Source: Dimorphilus gyrociliatus
Lineage: Eukaryota > Annelida > Polychaeta > Dinophilidae
Assembly (NCBI GenBank): GCA_904063045.1
Contig: CAJFCJ010000012.1
Coordinates: 372,001-436,000, forward strand
Length of the DNA: 64,000 bases
Direction: 5' to 3'
Shown: positions 50,522 through 62,782 of the stretch, piece after piece
Numbering within the stretch: the first letter of the stretch is position 1
How the letters are laid out: every line of letters begins with the position of its first letter
Notes under the pieces: model-generated
Told to the model about the DNA's origin: nothing
What the model saw: only the letters and a program-made list of their open reading frames with translations
Database searches by the model: none
Program-made: the position numbers and the translations under genes

Positions 50522-52817
50522 CATCGGGAGATTCCAGTATAATATTCTTATATACTTATCGATACTGCAATTTGACTGGTAAAAACGTATTGATTTTTTT
50601 AAAACTAACAATATAGAAAACAATATATTCTTTTTTACTTTTATTCAATAAATATTTTACGGTATTTTGCTTTAGAATAAAAATGATATTTTAAAAAAAA
50701 ATAGAAAGAAAATCTTTACTAGAAATTTAATTATTTTCTTTGATTTCCTTGCATTATTTTTTATTATTTATACAAAAAATTATTATTTAAAAATTTCATT
50801 AAATAAATTTATTCTCTTGTGTAAGAAGAAAAAAAGGCAATGAATAAGGAAACAATTCTCTGGAATTAAGCCTAATACTGTCTTCTTTATGCCAACTCTT
50901 TTTTATTAATACTTTTACTCATCATTAAACACTTTGCTGTACAAAATTGTTTGTTAGTAAAATATCAGACAATAATGAGAATATGAATTATTTTATGCAA
51001 TTCTGATGGCTGATTGATATTGAAAAGAACCAACTTGAATAATGTAATGTTGCAGTACATAGATCCATTACGGCAATGATGTATTGGAAGCTCATCCAAT
51101 TCTTAATTGTTATGCGGTAGTATAGAAGCTACTTATGGTTAGGATATAAATAGTGGAATATACCACTTAATTTTCTTATAAAGAGATATAGTAAGGATAA
51201 AAATTGCGGATAATTCTGAATGCTACGACCAAATAATGTAATTAAGCTAGCGTTTCATTACAAACACAACAAAAGCGCCTAATAATAGTTCATAGAACAA
51301 TATACTTATTGTACCATATGTCTAAGTTAAATGATTGATAGAACAATAGCCAACAAATGCCTAGAAAGTTGACATCATATTTCCGGGCTCATTCTTATAA
51401 ATCGCTTTTCGATTGGAAAAGCGTTTTCCGCTCTTTAATACGCAACCAGTTGCCTTTAGCTCCGGTATTTTGGGATGTCCCATTGAACTTTTTTTTATAA
51501 TATAACATCCCACAAAATACTAAAAGCCACTTTTAAAATATTTACAAAACAATTATTGGATTAGGCTAAAAAAAATTGACCTAGAGGCGGCTGATGGTGA
51601 TTAATGAATAAGCGGTAGTCGGTAAAATCAATTAACGAAGCAATTTTTTAAATGAACTGTAAAGGGATCAGCTAATATAATGTAGCGACATAACAAACGC
51701 ATTAAGGTAGTACAGATTGAGTACGTTCTATACTTTATGCAATGTACCAGATTTGCTCTTTCAGTACACGACGTTCAAATATTCTCTACAATAAAGATAT
51801 GCCATAAATACTCTAGCTCTTACGCGTACTGGTATATTGTCTACAAAAATTTGCATATAATCCCCAAATTATTAAAACTGCCATTTGACAAACAATTCAT
51901 ATTAACAATTTATAAATATACATATGGACATTGATCATGCATTTATTAATTATTTCGCTTCATTTTTCACAATGATAGTTTATCAATTTTTCAAAAGTTT
52001 ATACTTTTATATATATACATCTGAATTGCATACATATATATATATATTATAATATATATATATATATACATATAAATCATCTTCTAGTTATATATTATAT
52101 AAGATAAACACGCCGTATAAACTATAAAAGCTAAATATAGATGCGTATGGAACATATATATATTTATATATATGTATACCAGGATATATTTATATTTATG
52201 AATTTTATATCAGCTTATAATATACAAAATATATATAAATACATAATTAAGTGCGTATAATAGTTGTCAGATAATAGAAAAACTATTGATAAATCAATTG
52301 TAAAAACTATTACATAGTATCTATTTTAATAAGAAATGCGAAATGGGGAACCATGCGAATAGATTGAGGTAAGCTGAGGATGATAAACGGTTTAGTAAAA
52401 AAGGTAAAAAAAAACGTATACAATATAGGATAAAATAACATTTGACTAGACCAAAAAACTATTCCCTGAAATATTCAAAGGATATACAGTCTCTTCTTCA
52501 AATTCTACCACTTCGTTAATAGGGAACTAAAAATAGTTAAAAAAAAACTCGGGCTTCCGCATAACCAGTTATAGGCTATGATGAATGAGACGGCTGCCAA
52601 TGCATAATGAAAAACTTAAATATCTTAACATTTAAAGAGAGAATCTTTATAAAATATAAACCATTGTGTGGAAAACAATAAAAGTTATTAATTAAGCGAA
52701 TACAATCATGATGAATAATAGAAAAATTCTTGTTTAGAATGATTTTTTTTGATAAAATGGAAGGTTACGTATATAGTATTTATGTTGAAAGTGAAAGAGT
52801 GAGTGAGTGTATGAATG

Positions 52818-52824
<7 letters not shown>

Positions 52825-52848
<24 letters not shown>

Positions 52849-52986
52849 CTGTGTGTGTGTTGGTGAAAGAGAGAACGAGAGAAAGACAGAAAGCAATAGA
52901 GATAGAGAGATAGAAAAAGATAGAATGAGAGATTGAAAGAGATAGAAAGAGAGACAGAAAGAGAGAGAGAGAGAGAGGGTGAGAAA

Positions 52987-53020
<34 letters not shown>

Positions 53021-53078
53021 AACGGAGGGGGGGAAAGATAGAGATTGAGAGAGAAAGAAAAAAAACAAGAAATATAGA
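52825..53078 (+). repeat. Compound repeat: (TA)n, (GT)n, long GA tract with GCGCGCGCGC core
   Basis: TA run, GTGTGTGTGT, then about 200 bases of GA-rich purine sequence interrupted near 52987 by a short alternating GC run. Confidence 0.88.
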
Positions 53079-53649
53079 GATATAGATATACAGAAAAAGA
53101 AAAATTTGGTAGAGGTATAGGTTGTTTAGTTTTAGATTCTTTTGAACTATAGTACTAAGAACTGCTATTAAATGTGTATAACTTATAAATAACAGAGGAT
53201 GAAAAAATTTCTCATGCTTGTCTATATATAGAGTAAAATCGAGAAATGCTTATACAAAAATGACTTTTTAAAATAAGAAAATGAGCTTTCTCTCTTTGTG
53301 TTTTTTTACTATCTCGTTTTATTTTCATCATTAGATTTTTTTGTTTTCAACTATAATTACGTAATCATTCTGATAGTTAACAGATACTTAAAATTGAATT
53401 CTACTTTCATTCCATCTATTTTGACCTAAAACAGAAATAATTTTTCGCTACATGATTTTGCAGTATACACGGGCAACCGAGGCGTTTCTTTTTTCCCCTG
53501 AGCGTCGTTAAACAGCCCATAATTCATGCTCGGAATATTTCCTGTATTTTTTATGCGGGTCTGTGCACTACGGGGTATAATTAACTAATTAAGGTTGATG
53601 TACCTGTTGTACATTGCCTCTATACCTGATCATACGAGTTCGACAGGTT

Positions 53650-53660
53650 CGCGCATGCGT
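53650..53660. promoter_or_regulatory. Second NRF1-like palindrome
   Basis: CGCGCATGCGT, again with a full GCGCATGCG core, in the GC-richer island at 53470-53660. Confidence 0.35.
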
Positions 53661-55030
53661 ACTTGAGAAATTTTAAAATGAACTTTTCTACCAAGATCAT
53701 TTTATTCATGTCTATATACTCTTCCGACAAAAATCCTTTTCGGCCTAAATGATTACCAGGCCTACGGGCGTACTTTAGATTATTATTTTGCCCAGTATTA
53801 ACCAAAAAACAAAACCGAAAAAGTCATCTACAAAACAACTGCAACAGTTTTATTTTCCGGACAAAACCTGAAATGGCTAAGCACTTTTAGCAAAGAATCG
53901 AATATCATTATTAAGGTTATAAACGTTTCAATAAAGCGGATAAAACAGCAATATTTTTTATGGCTGTTTTGCAGAGCCCACGACTTATCAAGGATTTTGC
54001 ATCTTAAAGAATTAACCTATTTCACATGATACATTACAATTATTACAAGTGTTGTTTCTTGTTATATTTTTAATTGTTAAAGTTTACATTAATAATCTCA
54101 CATGATGCGTAATAAAAAATTAGGTTTCTCTTACATCTACGGATTCAACGCGAGGTATAGTATTGTTTGATACAAGATACATATAGGTTTCCGTTTCTAT
54201 TCTATCTTATACATAATTTACTATACAGTAGAATACCTATATTTCACATATAGTCTATAAGTAAGCGTATTTAAATATACTCAAATATAATATGGTATGT
54301 ACTATAAATGTATATACATAACCTTCAATATTCATACGTTTACTACAATATAAATACAAATTATTGAATAATAAACTTGTATTTATTTAAGATTTTATAT
54401 ATTTAACTGAAAGAATAAAAGTAAATCGTGTATATATTTAGAACAGTTCTGCCAATTCCCTTAAAAGGAATTCAAACAGAATCATCAAAATACATTAGCT
54501 TAACTGTATTGGACAGTGAGTAGTATATGGGAACTATGGTCAATAGCAGCAATGCAAATCAAATTCAGTTAAATTATTCAATCTGCTAAGAATGTAGTTG
54601 ATTTTCTTAAAGTACTCGATTTATAAATGGAATCATTATGAAATTATTCAAGTTTTAAGTATAGTTTATGAAGAAACAATACATCTTAAGTTGAAAAGGA
54701 AAATTCTTTTATTCCAATATTAAGAAGAAAAATAATCCAGATGATAAGATGAATTGGAAAAATTTCCCATCAGTCTTTTTTTGTATAGAAAAGAAAGAGA
54801 AAAGTCATTTTTATGTATACCTATATTGTAATAAAATCTCCTTAAGCTTATAAGTAATTTATTACAGCATAATTGAAAGTACATTTTCTAAGGAAAATTC
54901 TTTGAGAAATTATATTCTGCTGAGAAATATTATAGTAGAGAAAAATTCCTGGTAAAGAACCTCTACGCTTGGTATATTACAGAGTCTAATTGGAAAAATT
55001 CAAACAAAACAATTCTGTTCCGGCAAACCC

Positions 55031-55048
55031 GGCGGGAATTTCGCGAAA
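55031..55048. promoter_or_regulatory. Abutting E2F-like sites
   Basis: GGCGGGAA (55031-55038) followed directly by the palindrome TTTCGCGAAA (55039-55048); both fit E2F-type binding words. They stand in a short GC-rich patch. Confidence 0.35.
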
Positions 55049-55363
55049 ATCTTCAATTTGAGCAGAAAAAACCGGAAGCAATATACGTAAAATAGTGACA
55101 AACAACCTGAATATTTTTCATTCATCCAACACGTTTTCCTCTTGCTTAATGCGCACCCATTTAAAAAACAAACTCAGACAAACATTATGCTTCCTTAGAT
55201 ACAATATATAACTTAATAAATCACGTAAGCGACTGAAATTTATAAAATAAAAAAAAAGCAAAAATTTTGCCTCACCTGCAGCATGCAACCTTTTTTACCC
55301 GGTAAAAGCCTTATTACGCTCTCATAAGCCTTCGCTTATCTGTCCGTTCCGACGCCGTTCCTA

Positions 55364-55377
55364 GAGCCATCTGGTGA
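55364..55377 (-). promoter_or_regulatory. CTCF-like site in a CpG-rich island
   Basis: Minus strand TCACCAGATGGCTC, 12 of 14 matches to CCASYAGRKGGCRS, within the CpG-rich patch 55270-55480. Confidence 0.35.
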
Positions 55378-56898
55378 CGGATTTTCTTTAACATGTTAAT
55401 AATATCACTTTTTTTACGGCGATGGCAAAAGTCGACGGCTTAATGGACGAGCGGAAACGGGCCTTATGATGGTCGTTGAAAGAAAAAATTTGATCGATTA
55501 CGTAATAGCATGTATGTTTTTTTCGGTAGTTTTTGGCAAACTCATTATTCCAAAGGCTAATCTTTAACCGTTAAGCTTTACAGTAGGATTTATCATGTTT
55601 TCGAATCACAAATCTACAGTAGAAAATCCCTTATAAATATCTGCCTGAATGATTTACTAATAATAGTGTAAACAATTAGACTAAAAACCCACTCAGAATT
55701 CTTTATTAAACCAAACAATTCTCATTAATAATTTGTAATTAAAATTTTTTAAACATTAAACAACAACTTGCGAAGAAGAAACCTTAAATTCTTTCTAAAT
55801 AATAAAGACGAAACATGTAAACATCGGAAACATCAGCCGAAAACAAGCTTGTTTGTCTATCTAGCTTTTTTCTATCAAAATTCTCATTTACTTTACTGAA
55901 ATTACCCCGCGATAATGTTAACGAAAGTAGCTGCGCCAGTAGCTAAATCGCCATATTTATATCAAAGTATAGCGAAAATTTAATTCTTAACGATTATTTA
56001 CTAGCAACTGATAATGTGTGGTGGACCATAAATTATACCTGAAGCTTATTTGATGCATTAAAGGTCGTCGAACATCGTAAAATAGCCTTTTTTTTCCTCT
56101 TAACGTTGAAAGTGAAAATACTAAGGGAATTCTTTCTCAATAAGAGATTTCCAGTTCCCTAACGTATTACATAATCATCATTTTGTTGATATTCATATTA
56201 TGAATGGCCTAATTAAAGATTTGATTTAGTCAGTTAGTCGTTGAAAATAAATGGCCGGATTAAATGTTATTTGTTTACAAATAAAATCGACAAGGAAGAT
56301 GGAAAAGGATGCTTTATCTTAAGCGCTATTACTCAATTTATCGTCAAAGGAGACTCCCAGAAAAGAGTAATAAAAGCTTTTTGCATACATTAGTAAATAT
56401 AAAAAAAAAGATAATTTCGTAATGAAGCTCTCTTTATCTTTTTTTGTAAAAATTGGCTAAATTTATGCTCTTACTTATCTTCTTATTCATAGAATTTTTA
56501 CAAATGTCTGGATAGTATTAACGAAAAAATGTCTAATGTTTCATCTAACCGAATTAATAAAGCAAATGTAACTATTTTTTAAACATCATATTTTATGCTA
56601 TATCTTTATTTTGTGTCCCCAATCGAATAAGATAACGTCACGTGGTCAGAAGAAACTTTCATGCATATGCTCTATGTTTATTACTACTCTTATAAGCTTA
56701 TGAATTTGTAGACATAGTCTTTTTTCATTTTTTTATGTTTCGTTTAATTCCCATTTTCTATTATAATATGCAATAACCGAAAGTGACATTTTGGTTTCTT
56801 TTGATAACTAATAGTTTGTTGTTGTTGATAAAAGATCGGTAGGTTGTTTTGACAGAGGTTACATAGCAGATGAATTCGTCATCTTATCGCTTAAGACC

Positions 56899-56980
56899 TT
56901 ATATATATAAATTTTATATATAAATATATATATAGTATATATATATATATAGTGTATATATATTTATATATATATATATT
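56899..56980. repeat. TA-rich palindromic repeat
   Basis: Several TA runs broken by short A/T words, able to form cruciform structures. Confidence 0.8.
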
Positions 56981-58076
56981 TACTCTATTTCTTTGAATTA
57001 TTCACAGCTTAACCTAAATAATCAAAGGATTAAGCTAAACAACCCCTTAAAGTGGATGGAAAATACAATTTCGTTACAGTTACTATTTTTTACGTTGGTC
57101 CTGACAAATTGAAAGAGATAGTACGTGGGAATTGAAAAAATAAAAATTTCAAAAGTTTCCCTACCTAATTTAATTCTTTGTCATTATTGTCCTAAATGCA
57201 ATCTGTTGGGTACAAATTCCCGTAAGAATGATCGTACTTTTACGTTTAGTTGCTTATTCCTGATTGTAAAAAGACATTCCCACAATGCAACTCTCATCGA
57301 CTGTTGATCTACTTACAAATAGGAATAACTATAAAGTGGTTTGTTATCGGGGCTATTTATTTAAGCAATTTGTCATCTGATTGGAGATTTCTATGAAAGG
57401 TTTTTCAAAATAGACGAATGAAGCAAAAAAAGATCACTTAATAGTCCTTACGTGCAAGAAAAAAAGGTAGTGAATTGAAGCGTCCTTACGAGTTACTTTG
57501 AAAGTTAGACAACCTAATTGACGATCGATGAATTTCTTAAGCGTAAAATAGGCCTAGAAATATGCCATTCATTTCTTCCTTAAAAAGACAAAACAAGCAT
57601 ATATTTGAGAGTAAATCTCTTATTAAGTAGATGTTCTTAAATTTATGAGTGCAAAATGTGTACATATATATATTAGTATATATATATATGTGCAATTTTT
57701 TTATCTTCTATGTGTGTAGTGCCTATACTGTCTACATATAATTCTGTACTGACATTTATTTACTGTAAATATATTATATACCATCTTACGATGTACAATT
57801 CTTTTTTTTCATCTAATAATCTTCTTTAAAACGTCTTTTTCTTGTCGTTTTTAATTATTTTTTTCATTAATAATTTATTAAAAAAAAAATTCTGTGATAT
57901 CCTTAAAGTTAAATTAAAGAAGAAGAGGAAGAAAAAGAAAAAGAAAAAGAAAAACAAGCATATTTATTTATTGTAATAAAGTAATAACTCTTGTTAATTT
58001 ATAAAGAGTTATTAAGTGTGAAAATTCTCATTTAACTGTCTCTTTTCTTGGATTGTAACAAATAAATAACAAAGCG

Positions 58077-58298
58077 ATGGAAAAAAAGCGTAACAGGCAT
58101 AATTTGGTTTTTTCCACGGATTTTCGAGTTAATTCGATAGCGTCTCTGCTCGCATTTGAAGCTGTCAAGGAAAATTTCGAAGCGCAAGATGTCGGGCCCA
58201 CAGAGTCCTTAATTTTGTTTTGTTTTGATCACGTGATCCAGCTCATTCACGCATTAGGCTCGTTCATGTGTCATCATTTCGTTACAGACATCAGCTAA
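58077..58298 (+). CDS. Possible first exon of an eh1-motif transcription factor
   Basis: An ATG in good context (GCGATGG) opens a 73-codon frame in a GC/CpG-richer patch. Residues 1-40 look like real protein: basic MEKKRNRHN, then FRVNSIASLLAFEA, which fits an engrailed-homology-1 (Groucho-binding) pattern, then an acidic stretch. Mnx/HB9 homeoproteins begin with a comparable short MEK...FRIDALLA segment, which makes a homeobox gene one guess. The later part (from about LILFCFDHV) reads less like protein, so a donor may lie earlier, but none of the GT sites is strong. I found no homeodomain downstream inside the window. Confidence 0.3.
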   Translation: MEKKRNRHNLVFSTDFRVNSIASLLAFEAVKENFEAQDVGPTESLILFCFDHVIQLIHALGSFMCHHFVTDIS

Positions 58299-61200
58299 AA
58301 GTTGGCTCAGAAGCCTTCTACCTTTTTTCAGACAATAAAGCTTTTTACTTAAGGTAAAGTATAAAATAAGAAAATCTAACAAAACAGTAGTAATCATCGT
58401 GTGGCACGTGACAGAATACTGCTCATTTTGTTGTTTTGTTTGCATCGTTAATAGAAGAATAAGCTGTATTGTTATCTTGTGATTTTTAAAGTAAAATATT
58501 TAGTAAAATTTTAATTAGTATCCTATTCTTTGTACATTTAATTGGTAACATCTTGCGCACAGAGAGCTCTAATTGGCGTCTCGAATATACCTAGAAAAAT
58601 CATCTTCAACTAAAAATTTTTATATCTGAAGCAAAAATTTGTCAGCTATTCATTAAAGGCTATCTTCTCTGTTACGCCTTTTCTGTCAGACGACAAATTT
58701 CTATAAAAACATTGAAAAGGTCAATCGCCTTAGGCAAAGTACTGCAATAGGCTATTTATCAACAAACAAAGTGTTATGAGGTTACAAACTAGCATTGCTT
58801 TGACCACGTGATTTTACTTTTGTCATAACTTATTTTCTCTGTTGTCATCGAGTTTTTAAAGCTTTGAGAAAGGCTTAATTTTAAATATTTATGTCTTTGG
58901 GGCATTATGTCAATCAAAAAAGTACACTATGCCTTTATCGCTCTGAACTAAAAAAACCTTTTCATGCAGAGTACTTTTGAAGATGTATAGTGCAATGCAA
59001 GTCAAATTAATTCGTTTACTATTTCGTATTAATATTAATAAATAATTTTAAGGAGGTTAATTTAATATTTAACTAATCTCTTTTATCTATAATACAGACT
59101 AGCAAGTGCAAGTTTATAGATAGCAATTATGGAAACTTTTCTTTCCTTTTAATAGAAACTATTATAAATGTTCTATTTGCATTAATAACATGTTTAATAT
59201 TTATTCATATTTGTTAATGTTTCTCCCTGTTTTTACTTGAATATTGAAGTTAAAAAGTTAAAAGGAGGAGAAGAGAATGAAAAATGAATAAAAGAGAGAA
59301 AAAGGAGGGAAAATGGTAAAAAAAGTTAAAAAAAAAGTCTATTTTTTTAGTGCAATATGGATTACATTTTAACTTTTTTTTAGTTTCGAAAATTTGAGAA
59401 AATTTACACCAGATTTTTATGAAAACATAAAACAGCCATTTTATAAAAATAGGGATGAAATAACTGAGATATATTATATGTTAAGCTTTCAGTAATAAGA
59501 TTTTATTCTAGTTAAATACTAATCACAATCGAGATTTAATCAAAGAGGAATTTGGCTATATATAAATAAATGCTTAGTATCAAAAGTGAATACTTAGATA
59601 GCCAAGTCATAAAAAGTAAAATCCCCGAAAGATTTGCCTTTCCAATTCCCTTATAAAAAATTTAATCTTGAATTGGTTTATTACTTTATTAAAGTAAATA
59701 AAATAAAAATTTGATCTTTTACATTATAAGTAATAGAGCAATATATTGTTCTTAAATTATCAGTTTTGCACGATGATTACTTAAAAGATAAATCTTCATT
59801 TGTTGACGGATAGTCTCATTAATTATTAACTACTTCTTTTGTAGAGCACTATTTATAATCAGTCACATCTAATTTTTCTTCAAAATAAGCCAAGGGCAAT
59901 CTCTCTGTATAATGGCTTTATACTCTTCTTTTTTTTTGATAAATTGCAGTTACCTAATTCCCTATCGAATTGAAGGAGGAAGAACTGCAAATTTTTATTC
60001 AATTCATCTAAATTGTTCTTTATTTTTAGATAATTTATTCAAATATTTTTTAATTAAATATAAAGTATATATGTTTATATGTATAAATATTATAAAAGAA
60101 CACATAAAAGGACCGCATAGACTTTACATACCTGGATATTGTAAACAAGTACTTTATGTACTATATTTCGTATGCCAGGTATACACGTATAGTTTTCAAG
60201 AAAGAAAAGTCAGCTTAAAAGTTCATATTGATTCTCTTAAATTCATCCTTAGCTTAAGAGGTTTTTAAGAGTTCCTTTATTGAATGTTTAGCAATGTTAA
60301 TTTAAAAAAAAAACAGAGAAACCAACCGATTTTCTCAACCGCAAATCGATAGTGAAGGAAAATTTATATTTCGGTCGGACACTTCCAGTCAGAGTAATTG
60401 AGTAGTTGCCAGATTTTAGTGATAAATATTACACCAGAATCCCTTCTCTCCTAAACCGATAATATTCTGCAGGCGGCTCCTGCAATTGTACGATTGCGGC
60501 TTATCTGTATTGAGAAGAAGACCATCGTCAATTTTCTGCAAAACACTTGCTCATTCTAAGCGAAAAGAAAGAAAGACAATGAGAAAAAAAAATGGGTAAA
60601 AAATAATTTGACCAGTGAATTTTCCTGCTGTTTTTTTTTTCATTGGGGAGTCACTTTATCTTTTGACAGCGTTTGATAGATCCTTTGCGTTTCTTTTTTT
60701 GGGCCTAACGGATTTGAGGTTGGACTCTGATTAGGCGATTGCAGATTATGATAAACAGCTCGATTATCATTTATATTTCGATATCTTCTTATCATATACT
60801 CCTTTGCATATAAAATCGCAAAGTCAAATTGTTTTTATATGATAAATAAAGCTCTAAATATCTTAGTTGCTCTCTCAGCTCCCTCGCTCCTCTTCAAAAA
60901 GCTTTAATAACAACGCCACCTGGCTTGCCAACAAAAATATAACAAATCGTATTAGGACATTTTTCAGATAATTGTGTAAAATGTTTAACAAAAAAAGCTC
61001 ATCTTGAAGTAATTTTTCTAAAGGAAATTAACTAAGCTCTTGTCTCTATTTCCTTGTTTTATCTATAAGGACTCTATTCCAAATCTATCATTATATATAA
61101 TTCTTATTATCAAGTCAATCATATCAGTTATAATCGTATAATTAGGTTCGTGACATCTGCCCGAAGACTTATAGGTTCCTATATTAGAAATTATTCCATC

Positions 61201-62782
61201 TTTAATGGTCCCTATAAGTATAATAATACGTATTTCTTCAGCATCTGCACGGAAAATGTTGGAGAAAAATAGAGCATATATATTTATGTTATATATAATT
61301 CTAGTTTTGTCATGGATACTATCCTACTCAACGCATACTTGTGTCGAGTTATTCCTTTGACAGTATGGTTAATCGACATTACTTTTAATAGATACTTTTT
61401 TCATAGATAAACCGTTATTTAGACTAAATTTTTCGATAGACACTTAAACCCTAAAATACTTAAGATATTGAACAAATCTATGCTAAAGAGTTTTTGTTTT
61501 AGGCTCTTTTAAAATAATTTGGCGTTTCTTTTAATATTTTGATTTGTTGTTGTTGTTTTTTTTTACGCTTAACCCCACTTTTACTCCTATTTTTAAGTAA
61601 TTTGTATCTATCGTTCTTCCTTATAAAACTTTGACACAATTAACTGTATCTAAAGTATTGTTAATTACAAAATTAATCATAAAATTCAAATTTTTTACTC
61701 TTAGAGTGGATAATAACCATTACTAAAAATCTTCATTTTCATGTTGAAAATTCCAACTTAAGTATTATGAAATGGGTACAAATTTATTGAAGTTTAGTCT
61801 AAATAGCGTTTTATAAGGAGAAAAATTCTATTTTTGGACAATGTATGATAAAACTTTACTTATAAAAGTTTAAAAAATACTTCTTCTATCTATAGATGTC
61901 TTATGATTAAACTAGTAACTCCACTCATTGCCACTTGTTTCAATTAAATTTCTTAAGTTAATCTAATTTATCTTTCAAAAAGGACAATCGCCTTAATTGA
62001 ATTAAGTCCTTTTTATATACTTTAGATTTTATACGAATTTCAAATAATTGAAATATTAGGCTTTCTTTTACCTAAATAAACTAAACATAAATTTAATTTC
62101 ATGAGGACGATGAGGAACTTTTTTAACTGTTCTTACGCTATTTCTGATGTACTTAACTTGAATGAAAATAGCAGAATTATGTTTTAATATACAGTAGTTA
62201 AAAACCTGTATTTTTAACATTTATAAGGAAAACTAATATTATATCTTTTGATACAATATTGAAAAGAGACTTCAATCTTTTTAATAAAGGCCAATGAGTA
62301 TCAGATACAGTCAATACTGATTATTTTATAATTTAAAGCATTGGTAGGAAAGTTTTTAAATAAGTATGATTTAAGAAAAATACTGATCTTAACAATTTTT
62401 CTTTTGTGGAGTTTCCAATATTTAGCGTCTATATTCTGGAAGATAAATGTAAGTAGATCTATGTATGAACGGGTATAGTATGAAGTAGTCAAGGAAACTA
62501 TGAATCAGAGAAACTTGTGTGTTTTTTTATGGTTCTATTCTAAACCACAAAATTACCCAATTTTAGAAATCTAATTGAACTATATCAATTATCAATTTTC
62601 TTTTACATTTTAATATAATTTATTTAAAAAATATAAACTGTAGAAAAATAATATCAATTGTTTCAATAGAAAATGAATAGAAATACTAAATAAAATACAG
62701 ATGGCACTAGACACTTCGCTTGATAATAAGAACCAAAGTATATCTGCATAGCAGAACATGTAGAAAAAAACATGCCAGGTAT
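58299..62782. other. Intergenic region (or intron of a gene starting at 58077)
   Basis: Mostly AT-rich. CACGTG E-boxes occur at 58405-58410 and 58805-58810. There is a GC-richer stretch at about 60320-60540 and a weaker CTCF-like word at 60912-60925 (GCCAGGTGGCG on the minus strand). The 118-codon frame at 59912-60268 is AT-driven and unrecognised. A possible poly(A) signal for the gene to the right lies on the minus strand at 62619-62624. Confidence 0.45.

Larger units (their letters stand above)
47811..58076. other. Gene-poor region, second part
   Basis: No recognisable exon. The region contains three long purine tracts (48-53 kb), TA/GT microsatellites (52020-52070, 52825-52860, 56899-56980), GC-richer islands at about 51380-51480, 53470-53660, 55010-55100 and 55270-55480, and NRF1-like, E2F-like and CTCF-like sites listed separately. 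The remaining DNA is AT-rich with small, unconvincing open frames. Confidence 0.45.

Noticed and set aside
52706-53068. Open frames on both strands with SLSLSL or RERE runs
   Set aside because: Translation of GA and TA repeats.
53620-53805. Minus-strand 60-codon frame in a GC-richer island
   Set aside because: Begins at a non-ATG codon and has no recognisable motif; better explained as part of a regulatory island.
57125-57307. Open frame with CHYCPKC, resembling a zinc knuckle
   Set aside because: Single CxxC pair, no further zinc ligands in order, AT-driven composition, no transcript signals.
59912-60268. 118-codon plus-strand frame
   Set aside because: Tyr/Phe/Ile-rich as expected for AT-rich DNA; no signal peptide, domain or splice context I can support.
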